Source: an uncultured Sphingomonas sp.
GTDB lineage: Bacteria > Pseudomonadota > Alphaproteobacteria > Sphingomonadales > Sphingomonadaceae
Direction of reading: 5' to 3'
Assembly: GCA_913776255.1 (NCBI GenBank)
Contig: CAJYLV010000004.1
Span: 1-54,577, forward strand
DNA length: 54,577 nucleotides
The notes under the pieces are model-generated. The model searched no databases. It was given only the letters and a program-made list of their open reading frames with translations, and was not told where the DNA came from. This document shows positions 9,227 through 17,537 of this stretch, in pieces. The position numbers and the translations under genes are program-made. The stretch's first letter is position 1, and each line of letters opens with the position of its first letter.

Positions 9227-10897
9227 TCAGAACGCCTCGGCCGGCAGCGCGTAGAGCACCGATGCATCGGCGTTCGCTGCTGCCTCCAGCCCCAACGCCT
9301 CGGGGACGATCTGCGCCAGATAGAAGGCCGCCGCGACCTTCTTGACCTGACCCGCGCCCTCGACGCGCGCCTGCCGCTCCATCAGCCAGCCGCACGACGC
9401 CACCGACAGCATCGTCAGGAACGGATAGCTCGCCGCGTGGCGGTCGTCGGCGGTCGCGCCCTGCAAGCGCCGCCCGACCGCCTCGCAGGCGTCGATCAGC
9501 CGCACCAGCGCCGGGGCCTGCGCCTCGCCGCGCAGGTCGGCGATCAGGTGCGCGAAGGCGCCGCCGTTCGACAGCGCCAGCTTGCGCCCGACCAGATCGG
9601 CGGCCTGGATGCCGTTGGTGCCCTCGTAGATCGGGGTGATTCGCGCATCGCGGAAGAATTGCGCCGCGCCGGTTTCCTCGACGTACCCCATCCCGCCGTG
9701 GATCTGGATGCCGAGGCTGGCGACCTCGTTGCCGATGTCGGTGGCGTGTGCCTTGGCGAGCGGGGTCATCACCTCCAGCCGCTCTCTGGCGCGCGCATCG
9801 CCGAGCGTCGCGCGATCGACCTGCCCGCAGGCGTAATAGACGAGCGCGCGCGCCGCCATCGTCTGCGCCTTCATCCGCAGCAGCATCCGGCGCACGTCGG
9901 CATGTTCGACGATCGCCGCCGCCTTGCCGTCGCGCGCGCCCTGCACGCGGTCGCGCGCATAGGCGACCGCCGCCTGCGTCGCCGCCTCCGCCGACTGCAC
10001 GCCCTGCAGGCCGACGTTGAGCCGGGCGTTGTTCATCATCGTGAACATCGCGCGCATCCCGCCGAACTCGGGGCCGATCAGCTCGCCGCGGCAGTCGTCG
10101 TGATCGCCGAACGACAGCACGCAGGTCGGCGAGGCGTGGAGCCCCATCTTGTGCTCGATCGACACGACGCGCACGTCGTTGGGGGTGCCGTCGAGCCGCA
10201 CCTTCGGCACGAGGAACAAGGAGATACCGCGCGTGCCGGCCGGCGCGTCGGGGGTGCGCGCGAGCACGAGGTGGACGATATTCTCCGCCAGATCGTGGTC
10301 GCCGAAGCTGATGAAGATCTTGGTGCCCTTGATCGCGAACGTGCCGTCGCCCTGCGGGGTGGCGGTGGTGCGCAGCGCGCCGACGTCGCTCCCGGCCTGC
10401 GGCTCGGTCAGGTTCATCGTGCCGGTCCATTCGCCGGTCGCGAGTTTGGGGAGGTAGGTCGCCTGCTGCTCGGGCGAACCGTGATGCGCCAGCGCCTCGA
10501 TCGCGCCGACCGTCAGCGTCGGGCAGAGCGCGAACGCCATGTTGGCGGTGCCGAGCGTTTCCAGCACCGCGGCCTGCACGACGAACGGCAGCCCCTGTCC
10601 GCCCCATTGCTCGTCGACGCCGATCGTGCCCCAGCCGCCCTCGACATAGGCGCGATAGGCTTCGGGGAAGCCGGCGGGCATCTTCACGCCATCGGGGGTC
10701 CATTTTGCGCCGATCGTGTCACCCGCGCGCAGGAGAGGGGCCCATTCTCCGGCCGCGAACTGCGCCACACCGTCCAGCACCGCCTCGATCACGTCGGGCG
10801 AGGCGGCGGCGAAGCGGTCGGCGGCGGCGATCTCGTCCAGCCGGACGACATGGTCGAGCACGAAGCGCTGATCGGCGGTGGCGGCGGCGAAGGGCAT
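9227..10897 (-). CDS. Acyl-CoA dehydrogenase, long form
   Basis: A 556-residue flavoprotein that would introduce a trans-2 double bond into an acyl-CoA and pass electrons to ETF. Recognisable segments are GGQGLPFVVQAAVLE, the WTGTMNLTEPQAGSD FAD/substrate segment, IKGTKIFISFGDHDL, and the C-terminal helical domain with IQIHGGMGYVEETGAAQFFRDARI followed by IYEGTNGIQAADLVGRK. A further C-terminal extension of about 140 residues makes it longer than the 380-residue mitochondrial type, as in bacterial AcdA-like enzymes. It is monocistronic, divergent from the sua5-type gene with about 37 bp between starts. Substrate chain length unknown. Confidence 0.92.
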   Translation of the reverse strand: MPFAAATADQRFVLDHVVRLDEIAAADRFAAASPDVIEAVLDGVAQFAAGEWAPLLRAGDTIGAKWTPDGVKMPAGFPEAYRAYVEGGWGTIGVDEQWGGQGLPFVVQAAVLETLGTANMAFALCPTLTVGAIEALAHHGSPEQQATYLPKLATGEWTGTMNLTEPQAGSDVGALRTTATPQGDGTFAIKGTKIFISFGDHDLAENIVHLVLARTPDAPAGTRGISLFLVPKVRLDGTPNDVRVVSIEHKMGLHASPTCVLSFGDHDDCRGELIGPEFGGMRAMFTMMNNARLNVGLQGVQSAEAATQAAVAYARDRVQGARDGKAAAIVEHADVRRMLLRMKAQTMAARALVYYACGQVDRATLGDARARERLEVMTPLAKAHATDIGNEVASLGIQIHGGMGYVEETGAAQFFRDARITPIYEGTNGIQAADLVGRKLALSNGGAFAHLIADLRGEAQAPALVRLIDACEAVGRRLQGATADDRHAASYPFLTMLSVASCGWLMERQARVEGAGQVKKVAAAFYLAQIVPEALGLEAAANADASVLYALPAEAF

Positions 10898-10934
10898 TTC
10901 TCTCTCTCCTGTCCAGCCGCTATAGCCGAGCGCG

Positions 10935-11861
10935 ATGCGTGCTCAAGACCCTGTCATTCGACGTTACGGCATGGCGGCCGTCGAGGAGGCCGCCGACCTT
11001 ATTCGTGCCGGCGGTATCGTCGCGGTGCCGACCGAGACCGTCTATGGACTCGCCGCCGATGCGCGCGATTCGGCGGCGGTGGCACGCATCTATGCTGCCA
11101 AGGGGCGGCCGAGTTTCAATCCCTTGATCGTCCATGTGCCGGATCTGGCGGCAGCGGAGCGGATCGCGGTGCTCGACGCCGATGCGCGCGCGCTGGCGGC
11201 GCGGTTCTGGCCGGGGCCGCTGACGCTGGTGCTGCCGGTGCGCGCCGACGCGGGGATCGCGTCGCTGGTGACCGCGGGGCTCGACACGATCGCAATCCGG
11301 GTGCCGGCGCATCGCGCGATGCAGGCGTTGCTGGCGGCGAGCGGCGCACCGCTGGCCGCGCCCTCGGCCAATGCGAGCAACGCGATCAGCCCGACGCGGG
11401 CGGCGCATGTCGCGGCGAGCCTCGGCGGTGCGGTGCCGTTGATCCTCGACGATGGCGCGACCGCAGCGGGGGTCGAGTCGACGATCGTCGCCGGGCGGAC
11501 GATCCTGCGACCGGGGCCGGTGACCGCGGAGATGTTGCGCGAGGTGCTGCCGGTCGCGGCGGGCACGACCGCGCATGTCAGCGCGCCGGGGCAGCTTGCG
11601 ACGCATTACGCGCCGCGCAAGCCGCTGCGGTTGATGGCGGTGACGCGGGAGGCCGGGGAGTGGCTGATCGGCTTCGGCGCGGTCGAGGGGGATGATACGC
11701 TCTCGGCGACCGGCGATCTGGAGGAAGCGGCGGCGCGGTTGTTCGATGCGCTCCACCGCGCGGATGCGAGTGATCGCGACGCGATCGCGGTCGCTCCGGT
11801 TCCGGATACGGGGATCGGTGTGGCGATCAACGATCGCCTGCGCCGCGCCGCGCATCGGTAA
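10935..11861 (+). CDS. Threonylcarbamoyl-AMP synthase (Sua5/TsaC)
   Basis: Makes L-threonylcarbamoyl-AMP from threonine, bicarbonate and ATP, the first step of the t6A modification at position 37 of ANN-decoding tRNAs. The YrdC domain covers roughly residues 10-200: GGIVAVPTETVYGLAADA, AKGRPSFNPLIVHV, FWPGPLTLVLP, IAIRVPAHRAMQALL and APSANASNAISPT. At 308 residues with a C-terminal domain (HYAPRKPLRLM) it is the long Sua5 form rather than the short TsaC form. Divergent from the acyl-CoA dehydrogenase gene. The 3' flank is a large palindromic repeat region. Confidence 0.92.
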   Translation: MRAQDPVIRRYGMAAVEEAADLIRAGGIVAVPTETVYGLAADARDSAAVARIYAAKGRPSFNPLIVHVPDLAAAERIAVLDADARALAARFWPGPLTLVLPVRADAGIASLVTAGLDTIAIRVPAHRAMQALLAASGAPLAAPSANASNAISPTRAAHVAASLGGAVPLILDDGATAAGVESTIVAGRTILRPGPVTAEMLREVLPVAAGTTAHVSAPGQLATHYAPRKPLRLMAVTREAGEWLIGFGAVEGDDTLSATGDLEEAAARLFDALHRADASDRDAIAVAPVPDTGIGVAINDRLRRAAHR

Positions 11862-11867
11862 GCCCGC

Positions 11868-12045
11868 CGGTCATGCCCGCGGAGGCGAAACCTCTGCAAT
11901 TATTCCCTTCCTGTACACCGGCGGAGGCCGGGGCCCAGTTGGGGGAGGTTTGTGACTAATGGAAAAGCCTTCCCGACTGGGCCCCGGCCTCCGCCGGGGT
12001 ACAGGGGGAAAGGCTTTCGCAGAGGTCTCGGTCGCGGAGGAATGA
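11868..12045. repeat. Large imperfect palindrome
   Basis: About 178 bp that folds back on itself: the inner arms (about 11911-11943 and 11971-12003) share CGGCGGAGGCCGGGGCCCAG and its complement, and the outer arms share a CCTCTGC core beside a mismatched GCGGAGG segment. No convincing ORF runs through it. Together with the next inverted repeat it fills the 333-bp gap between the sua5-type gene and msrA. Confidence 0.75.
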
Positions 12046-12051
12046 CGAAGC

Positions 12052-12186
12052 GCCGTCGCTCCTGCGCAGGCAGGAGCCTATCGCTGTTTCGTTCCGCGAG
12101 ACGTCCGACAAAGGAACGTCGCGGCTGTGTCAGATGATCCGACGCACGACATAGACATGGGCCCCTGCCTGCGCAGGGGCGACGGC
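12052..12186. repeat. Inverted repeat pair around a unique spacer
   Basis: CCGTCGCTCCTGCGCAGGCA near 12052 is repeated as its complement near 12165-12186 with two or three mismatches; each arm contains the self-complementary core CTGCGCAG. The spacer of about 80 bp shows no gene. The right arm ends just before the msrA stop codon. Confidence 0.7.
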
Positions 12187-12194
12187 TTTTAAAC

Positions 12195-12734
12195 TTACGC
12201 CGTGACCGCCTTGCTGCGCGCCGCGAAGCTCTTGCGCAGCTTCTGCAGCTTGGGCGGGATCACCGCCATGCAATAGGGGTTGGAGCGGCCCGACGTCTCC
12301 CAATAGTCCTGATGATAGCCCTCGGCCGGATACCAGTCCGAAAACGGCTCGATCGTCGTGACGATCTTCCCCGACGCCGTCTCCTGCGCGCGCGCGATCG
12401 CCTGGTTGGCCTGTTCTTCCTGCATCACCGTTTCGGGGAAGATCGCCGAGCGATATTGCGTGCCGACGTCGTTGCCCTGCCGGTTGAGCTGCGTCGGATC
12501 ATGCGTCGCGAAGAAGATGTCGAGCAGATCGGCATAGCTGACCTGTTCCGGATCGAAGCCGACGCGGATCGCCTCGGCATGGCCGGTGTCGCCGCCGCAG
12601 ACCTGCTTGTAGGTCGGGTCGGGGACGTGCCCGCCGATATAGCCGCTCTCGACGCTCTCGACGCCGATCACGTCCTTGAACACGGCCTCGGTGCACCAGA
12701 AGCAGCCGCCCGCCAGCGTCGCATAGTCCGTCAT
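12195..12734 (-). CDS. msrA: Peptide methionine-S-sulfoxide reductase MsrA
   Basis: Reduces the S epimer of methionine sulfoxide in proteins and free methionine, using thioredoxin. The 179-residue protein has the catalytic [11 protein letters not shown] motif at residues 9-19 with the nucleophilic Cys, then [31 protein letters not shown] and [13 protein letters not shown], all standard MsrA blocks. A cysteine near the C-terminus (NPYCMAV) is a plausible resolving residue. Divergent from galE with 67 bp between start codons. No msrB partner is in the window. Confidence 0.95.
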   Translation of the reverse strand: MTDYATLAGGCFWCTEAVFKDVIGVESVESGYIGGHVPDPTYKQVCGGDTGHAEAIRVGFDPEQVSYADLLDIFFATHDPTQLNRQGNDVGTQYRSAIFPETVMQEEQANQAIARAQETASGKIVTTIEPFSDWYPAEGYHQDYWETSGRSNPYCMAVIPPKLQKLRKSFAARSKAVTA

Positions 12735-12801
12735 GAAACTCGTCTCCTTTGCGTCCCATGTAGGAAGTCGCTACGCGGCGGCAACATTTCGGGAGACTGA
12801 C

Positions 12802-13803
12802 ATGACGGCGTTGAACGGCAAGGTGATGGTGACGGGCGGCGCGGGCTATATCGGCAGCCACGCGGTGCTGGCGCTGCTCGATGCCGGCTATGAGGTCGTG
12901 GTGATCGACAATCTCGTCACCGGGTTCGATTGGGCGGTCGACGGGCGCGCGGCGTTCGTGCGGATCGCGGTCGAGGATCCGGGAGTCCGCGATGTGATCC
13001 GTGAGCATGACGTCAAGGCGATCATGCATTTCGCCGGATCGGTGGTGGTGCCCGAATCGGTCAGCGACCCGCTCAAATATTACCGCAACAACACCGCGGC
13101 GACGCGCACGCTGATCGAGAGCGCGGTGGCCGAGGGCGTGCCGCACTTCATCTTCTCGTCGACCGCGGCGACCTATGGCACGCCCGAGCGCGTGCCGATC
13201 GCGGAGAGCGATCCGAAGGCGCCGATCAACCCGTACGGCATGTCGAAGCTGATGACCGAGTTCATGCTGCGCGACGTGTCGGCAGCGCACCCGATGAACC
13301 ATTGCTGCCTGCGCTATTTCAACGTCGCGGGCGCCGATCCCGAGGGGCGCAGCGGGCAGTCGACGATTGGCGCGACGCACCTCATCAAGATCGCCGTCGA
13401 GGCCGCGACCGGCAAGCGCGACAGCGTCGGGGTGTTCGGCACCGATTTCGAGACGCGCGACGGCACCGGGGTGCGCGACTACATCCACGTCAGCGATCTG
13501 GCCGAGGCGCATGTCGCGGCGCTCAAGCTGCTGATCGACCAGCCGGGCGAGAGCCATGTGCTCAATTGCGGCTATGGGCGCGGCTTCTCGGTGCTCGAGG
13601 TGCTCGACGCGGTCGACCGTGTCACCAACCGGACGATCGAGCGCAAGCTGCAGGGGCGGCGGCCGGGCGACCCGGGCGAGCTGGTGGCGGACAACAGCGC
13701 GATCCTCAAGACGATCGACTGGACGCCAAAGCGCGACGATCTGGAGGGCATCGTCCGCGACGCGCTGGCGTGGGAGCGCAAGCTGGCCGAGCGGCAGGGC
13801 TGA
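12802..13803 (+). CDS. galE: UDP-glucose 4-epimerase
   Basis: Interconverts UDP-glucose and UDP-galactose, supplying galactosyl units for polysaccharides and lipopolysaccharide. This 333-residue extended short-chain dehydrogenase has the NAD motif TGGAGYIGSH near the N-terminus, a catalytic serine in FSSTAATYG, the YxxxK pair in NPYGMSKLMTEF, and the GALE-type LRYFNVAGADPEGRSGQ and GTGVRDYIHVSDLAEAH segments. The ATG at 12802 is chosen; the open frame continues upstream into the msrA 5' flank without homologous sequence. No other galactose genes are nearby, so a cell-surface role is more likely than catabolism. Confidence 0.94.
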   Translation: MTALNGKVMVTGGAGYIGSHAVLALLDAGYEVVVIDNLVTGFDWAVDGRAAFVRIAVEDPGVRDVIREHDVKAIMHFAGSVVVPESVSDPLKYYRNNTAATRTLIESAVAEGVPHFIFSSTAATYGTPERVPIAESDPKAPINPYGMSKLMTEFMLRDVSAAHPMNHCCLRYFNVAGADPEGRSGQSTIGATHLIKIAVEAATGKRDSVGVFGTDFETRDGTGVRDYIHVSDLAEAHVAALKLLIDQPGESHVLNCGYGRGFSVLEVLDAVDRVTNRTIERKLQGRRPGDPGELVADNSAILKTIDWTPKRDDLEGIVRDALAWERKLAERQG

Positions 13804-13809
13804 TCGTGC

Positions 13810-13833
13810 GTACCCCGGCGAAGGCCGGGGTAC
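13810..13833. repeat. Short perfect hairpin between convergent genes
   Basis: GTACCCCGGC and GCCGGGGTAC are perfect 10-bp arms around a GAAG tetraloop, in the 33-bp gap between galE and the convergent PAP2 gene. It lacks a T-run on either side, so it is a hairpin of the repeat type or a weak transcription boundary rather than a classical intrinsic terminator. Confidence 0.65.
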
Positions 13834-13836
13834 AGG

Positions 13837-14559
13837 TCAGCGCCGAACGGTTCCCGCCATCCGCCCGCGCACCGTCGCGGCGATCCACCACCACAGCGCC
13901 GCCCAGCCGGTGCCCGCGCACCAGCCCGCGACCACGTCGGACGGCCAGTGGACGCCGAGGTACACCCGGCTCGCCCCGATCGCGCCGACAAGGATGACCG
14001 CGAGCGCCAGCACGTACCGGCGCACCACGCGGTGCGGCGTCACCTGCGCGACGAGTCCGGCGAGCGTCAGATAGATGATCGCGCTGTTGGTGGCATGGCC
14101 GCTCGGGAAGCTGAGCCCGGTCACCTGCACGAGATGGTCGACCAGTTCCGGACGCGGACGGTCGACCCAATATTTGGCCTGCCCCGCGAGGACCGAGCCG
14201 CCGAGTGTCGCGACAAGCACCAGCGCGGCGGTGAGCCACAGCCGCTGGACCAGCAGCAAGCCCGCCACGGCGACCACCACGCAGGTGAGGATCGTCCCGC
14301 TGCCGAGCGCGGTGATGTCGACCATCGCCGCGTGCAGCCACGCCGGGCCGACCGGTTGCGCGGTGTCGCCGGGGGTGCGCAGCGCGAGGATGATCGCGCG
14401 GTCCCACGCCAGCGGCGCGCCGTCGCCGATCTCGAACGCGAGCAGGACCGCGGCGATCAGCCCGGCCAGTGCCAGCGCGATCCACGCCAGCCGTGGAGCG
14501 GCCGGCGTGCTGCGCGGCTCGGCGTCGGGCAGCGCTGCGGCGGGGAGGGGCGTGTTCAG
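13837..14559 (-). CDS. PAP2-family membrane phosphatase
   Basis: A roughly 240-residue integral membrane phosphatase of the PAP2/lipid phosphatase type, acting on lipid or undecaprenyl phosphates at the periplasmic face. The three catalytic blocks are present: KYWVDRPRP, SFPSGHATNS and SRVYLGVHWPSDVVAG. Five or six hydrophobic helices surround them. No ATG, GTG or TTG is found in frame between the end of the upstream ABC permease gene and the first membrane helix; the only near-cognate option with clear coupling is a CTG at 14559 overlapping the permease TGA, used here as the nominal start. Translation by stop-start coupling is therefore inferred. Confidence 0.78.
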   Translation of the reverse strand: MNTPLPAAALPDAEPRSTPAAPRLAWIALALAGLIAAVLLAFEIGDGAPLAWDRAIILALRTPGDTAQPVGPAWLHAAMVDITALGSGTILTCVVVAVAGLLLVQRLWLTAALVLVATLGGSVLAGQAKYWVDRPRPELVDHLVQVTGLSFPSGHATNSAIIYLTLAGLVAQVTPHRVVRRYVLALAVILVGAIGASRVYLGVHWPSDVVAGWCAGTGWAALWWWIAATVRGRMAGTVRR

Positions 14560-15407
14560 CTCTTGAGCTTCCAGCCGCGGCGCAGCAGCGTGTAGCAGAG
14601 CAGCCCCAGCGCCACGTCGATCGCGAGGATCACCACGCTGCCGGTCGCGACCGGCGAATCGGCGGTGCCGAGGAAGCCGTAGCGAAAGCCCGAGATGACG
14701 TAGAAGAACGGATTCACATGGCTGAACGCGCGGAACGCGGGCGCGAGATGGTCGACCGAATAGAAGGTGCCGCTGAGCAGGGTCAGCGGCGCGATCACGA
14801 AATTGGTGACTGCGGCGGCATGGTCGAACTTCTCCGCCCAGATCGAGGTCAGCACGCCCGCCAGGCTCAGGAACACCGCGCCGAGCAGCCCGAACCACAG
14901 CACCGCCCACGGATGCTGCGGCGTGACATGGACGCCGGGCCACAGCGCCATCGCCAGCCACACCGTCGCGCCGACGCAGAAGGCGCGCGTCACCGCACCG
15001 CCGGTCAGCGCGGCGAGCAGCTCGGCGGTCGACAGCGGCGGCTGGAGATAGTCGACGATCGTGCCCTGGATCTTGCCGACCAGCAGCGAGAAGCTGGCAT
15101 TGGCGAAGGCGTTGTTGAGCATCCCCATTACGATCAGCCCGGGCGCGATGAAGTCCGCGAACGCCACGTCGCTGCCGCCGACGCGCACCGGGCTGCGCGC
15201 GCCATTGGCGACGGTGAAGATGACGAGGAACATCAGCGTCGTGATCGCGGGCGCCCAGATCGTCTGGAGCTGCACCTTGAAGAAACGGCGCACCTCCTTC
15301 ACATAGAGGGTCTTCAGGCCGCCCCAGTTGACGTTCCGGATGACCGGGACGCCGGGGGCGTTCCTGACGCCTGATGGAATTTGTCCGATAGGGGGCTGGC
15401 TGCTCAT
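14556..15407 (-). CDS. ABC-2 type transporter permease
   Basis: A 283-residue integral membrane subunit of an ABC-2 exporter (NodJ/DrrB-like, COG0842). After a hydrophilic N-terminus, WGGLKTLYVKEVRRFFKVQLQTIWAP leads into six hydrophobic segments, including FADFIAPGLIVMGMLNNAF, TLLSGTFYSVDHLAPAF and NPFFYVISGFRYGFLG, typical of this family. No ATP-binding partner is adjacent, so it must pair with a subunit encoded elsewhere. The PAP2 gene downstream overlaps its stop codon, hinting at a role in lipid or polysaccharide export. ATG 15407 is selected; the longer open frame upstream is antisense to gcrA. Confidence 0.86.
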   Translation of the reverse strand: MSSQPPIGQIPSGVRNAPGVPVIRNVNWGGLKTLYVKEVRRFFKVQLQTIWAPAITTLMFLVIFTVANGARSPVRVGGSDVAFADFIAPGLIVMGMLNNAFANASFSLLVGKIQGTIVDYLQPPLSTAELLAALTGGAVTRAFCVGATVWLAMALWPGVHVTPQHPWAVLWFGLLGAVFLSLAGVLTSIWAEKFDHAAAVTNFVIAPLTLLSGTFYSVDHLAPAFRAFSHVNPFFYVISGFRYGFLGTADSPVATGSVVILAIDVALGLLCYTLLRRGWKLKS

Positions 15408-15470
15408 CGCGAACGCGGGTACCCGCTGCCGCCGCTGCCCGCAACCGGAACGCGAACGAGGAAGACGATC

Positions 15471-16214
15471 ATGTCCTGGACCGAGGAGCGCATCGATACG
15501 CTCAAGACGATGTGGGAGGGCGGCCAGACCGCCAGCCAGATCGCCGAAGCACTGGGCGGCGTCAGCCGCAACGCGGTGATCGGCAAGGCGCATCGCCTCG
15601 GCCTGCAATCGCGCCCGTCGCCGGTGGTCAGCAAGGAAGAAGCGCGCGCCGCGGCCGAAAAGGCCAGCGCCGCCGCCGCGCCGGCACCGGTCGCCGCCGC
15701 TGCGCCGCCGCCACCGCCCGAGCCGAAGCCGGAGCCGCGCCCCAAGCCGGTCGCCGCCGCGCCGGTCGCGCCGCCGCCGCCCGCGCCGGTGGTCGAGGCC
15801 GACGAGGAGGACGAGGACGACGCGCCGTTTGCCGCCGGGGAGGCGACTCCCGCCGCGCCGGCGCCCGAGCGCGCGCCGCAGCCGATCCTGCGCTCGGTCG
15901 GTCCGGGCGGGTTCGTCCGGCAGGCGCCCGGCGAGCAGCAGCCGCCGATCGCCCCCGCGCCGCCGCGCCGGCTGGTGCCCGCGCGCACCGCGCCGGAATA
16001 TGCCGACAAGACGTCGCTGCTCGATCTGAACGACAAGATCTGCAAGTGGCCGCTGGGGCATCCGGGCGAGCCGGACTTCCATTTCTGCGGCGAGAAGGTG
16101 AACCCGGGATTTCCGTATTGCGTCACGCACTGCGGCCATGCCTATCAGGCGCAGCTGCCGCGGCGCGATCGGCGTGCGGCGCCGCTGCCCTTTGGTGGGC
16201 CGCGGATGCGCTGA
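15471..16214 (+). CDS. gcrA: GcrA cell cycle regulator
   Basis: GcrA is an alphaproteobacterial transcription cofactor that binds sigma70 RNA polymerase and prefers promoters methylated at GANTC by CcrM. The 247-residue protein opens with the conserved MSWTEERIDTLKTMWEGGQT helix-turn-helix (residues 1-45), including GVSRNAVIGKAHRLGL. A long Ala/Pro/acidic low-complexity linker (about 60-160) follows, then a conserved C-terminal zinc-finger-like module with KICKWPLGHPGEPDFHFCG and PYCVTHCGHAYQ. The ATG at 15471 fits this N-terminus exactly. The linker is longer than in Caulobacter GcrA. Divergent from the ABC permease gene. Confidence 0.95.
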   Translation: MSWTEERIDTLKTMWEGGQTASQIAEALGGVSRNAVIGKAHRLGLQSRPSPVVSKEEARAAAEKASAAAAPAPVAAAAPPPPPEPKPEPRPKPVAAAPVAPPPPAPVVEADEEDEDDAPFAAGEATPAAPAPERAPQPILRSVGPGGFVRQAPGEQQPPIAPAPPRRLVPARTAPEYADKTSLLDLNDKICKWPLGHPGEPDFHFCGEKVNPGFPYCVTHCGHAYQAQLPRRDRRAAPLPFGGPRMR

Positions 16215-16293
16215 CCGCCGATCGCGCAAGCTCCAGCAAGGCTGGAGCGCGCAACCGGCGATCGGCGCGGCCGGCGCGGCTCCAGCCGCGTCC

Positions 16294-16480
16294 GACGACG
16301 CGGGCTTTGCCCGCGGCGGGGTCATTCCCGGTTACGTGTGCATCTTTCGTCATTGCGAGCGTAGCGAAGCAATCCAGGGCGTCCTGATCCGGCCCTGGAT
16401 TGCTTCGCTACGCTCGCAATGACGGCTGTGGGGAGAGGCGTTCTCTCTTCAAGCCCGCCGCGGGCAAAGCCCGCGTCGTC
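16294..16480. repeat. 27-bp perfect inverted repeat enclosing a family A repeat
   Basis: GACGACGCGGGCTTTGCCCG and onward (16294-16320) is repeated as its perfect complement at 16454-16480. Each arm is itself a hairpin (GCGGGC-TTT-GCCCGC). The enclosed 133 bp contain a complete family A palindrome at 16348-16424. With the CTCCAGC/GCTGGAG hairpin at 16230-16246 and further short inverted repeats up to 16550, it fills the 343-bp gap between gcrA and the convergent outer-membrane protein gene; no ORF is evident. Confidence 0.85.
16348..16424. repeat. Palindromic repeat, family A
   Basis: Full-length family A hairpin (see 3810), nested inside the 27-bp inverted repeat 16294-16480. Confidence 0.9.
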
Positions 16481-16557
16481 AGACGTAGCTGGCGCTACGC
16501 TGGCCGGGCTTGGGTGAGTCCCCGGACCAGCTATGCTGGCCGGGGCCACCCTTCGCC

Positions 16558-17418
16558 TTAAAACCGGAACGCCGCGGTGGCGCGCAGGCTGTGCCAGTTG
16601 AACTTGTCGTCCGACCGGCGGAAGTCCGTCCCGTTCACCGTCCCGCCGTTGTTGGCGTTGGTGAACGGCGTGCCGGCCGGCCCCGCGGCGCGGACGCGGA
16701 AGTCGTTGTCCTGATACTGGTGGTAGACATATTCCATGCCGACCGAGAAATGGTCGCCGATGCGTTGCTCGATGCCGCCGCCGCCCTGAAAGCCGAACTG
16801 GTTGCGCTTGCCGCGCTGTTCGAAGCTGTTGGTGCTCTGGCTCGACGAGAAATCGCGGTCGATCCGCGCCAGCGACGGGCCGAAAGTGCCGTAGAACAAA
16901 GTCGAATCGTTCGGCGTGAAGCCGGCGCGCGCACGCACCGCGGCTTCCCAGCCGATCTCGCGCGTCATCACGTAATTGGCCGGGGTCGTCGAGAAGCCGG
17001 TGACGCTGTCGCTGATGTGCGACTTCCCGAACTCGCCGACCACACCGTAGACGAGCGGGCCCGACTGGTGATCGAAGCCGACGCGGGCATTGTACGCCCA
17101 GTCGTCCTTGTCCTTGCGGCACCCGTTGCCGCCGTTCACCGGCCCGGTCGCCGCCGTGGCGCGGCCGCCGCAGAAGCCGGGACCGAAGGCATTGGCGCCG
17201 GTGCCGGTCAGGACGGTGTCGCCGAATCGGCCGTCGAGGTTGCGGTCGAACAGGATCGTCGACCCGCGGTCGTTGGGCTGGACGTCGTAACCACCGGACG
17301 CGCCGACATAGATACCCGAGAAGCCGCTGGTCACCGCCGGATCGCCACCGGTGCCGTCCTGCGCGAACGCGGGCACCGAAACCAGCGCGGCGACCGCCGC
17401 CAGAAGATACGCCTTCAT
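16558..17418 (-). CDS. Outer-membrane beta-barrel protein
   Basis: A 286-residue predicted outer-membrane protein of the Omp25/opacity-like small barrel class. It has a cleavable signal peptide (MKAYLLAAVAALVSVPAFA, cleavage after AFA) and then alternating amphipathic strands: GIYVGASGGYDV, AYNARVGFDHQSG, WEAAVRARAGF, FYGTFGPSLARI, SVGMEYVYHQYQD. It ends ATAAFRF, the C-terminal aromatic signal recognised by the BAM complex. A Gly/Asp-rich loop around residues 50-110 contains two cysteines that could form a disulfide. Divergent from parE. No substrate can be assigned; a structural or porin role is likely. Confidence 0.8.
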   Translation of the reverse strand: MKAYLLAAVAALVSVPAFAQDGTGGDPAVTSGFSGIYVGASGGYDVQPNDRGSTILFDRNLDGRFGDTVLTGTGANAFGPGFCGGRATAATGPVNGGNGCRKDKDDWAYNARVGFDHQSGPLVYGVVGEFGKSHISDSVTGFSTTPANYVMTREIGWEAAVRARAGFTPNDSTLFYGTFGPSLARIDRDFSSSQSTNSFEQRGKRNQFGFQGGGGIEQRIGDHFSVGMEYVYHQYQDNDFRVRAAGPAGTPFTNANNGGTVNGTDFRRSDDKFNWHSLRATAAFRF

Positions 17419-17537
17419 TCAACAACTCCCTGAAAACACGTCCGGGCAACGGCAGGGTATAAAGATAGGTTGCGTGACGAACGGTTGCTGGTCGGCGCGC
17501 GGTGGCGCAGGCGGCGCCTGTTCCGTATATACCCCCT

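Noticed and set aside
9197..11695. Open frame of more than 800 codons antisense to the acyl-CoA dehydrogenase gene
   Set aside because: GC-rich DNA gives long shadow frames; composition is Arg/Gly/Asp-rich, no family motif is present, and the opposite strand carries a clear gene.
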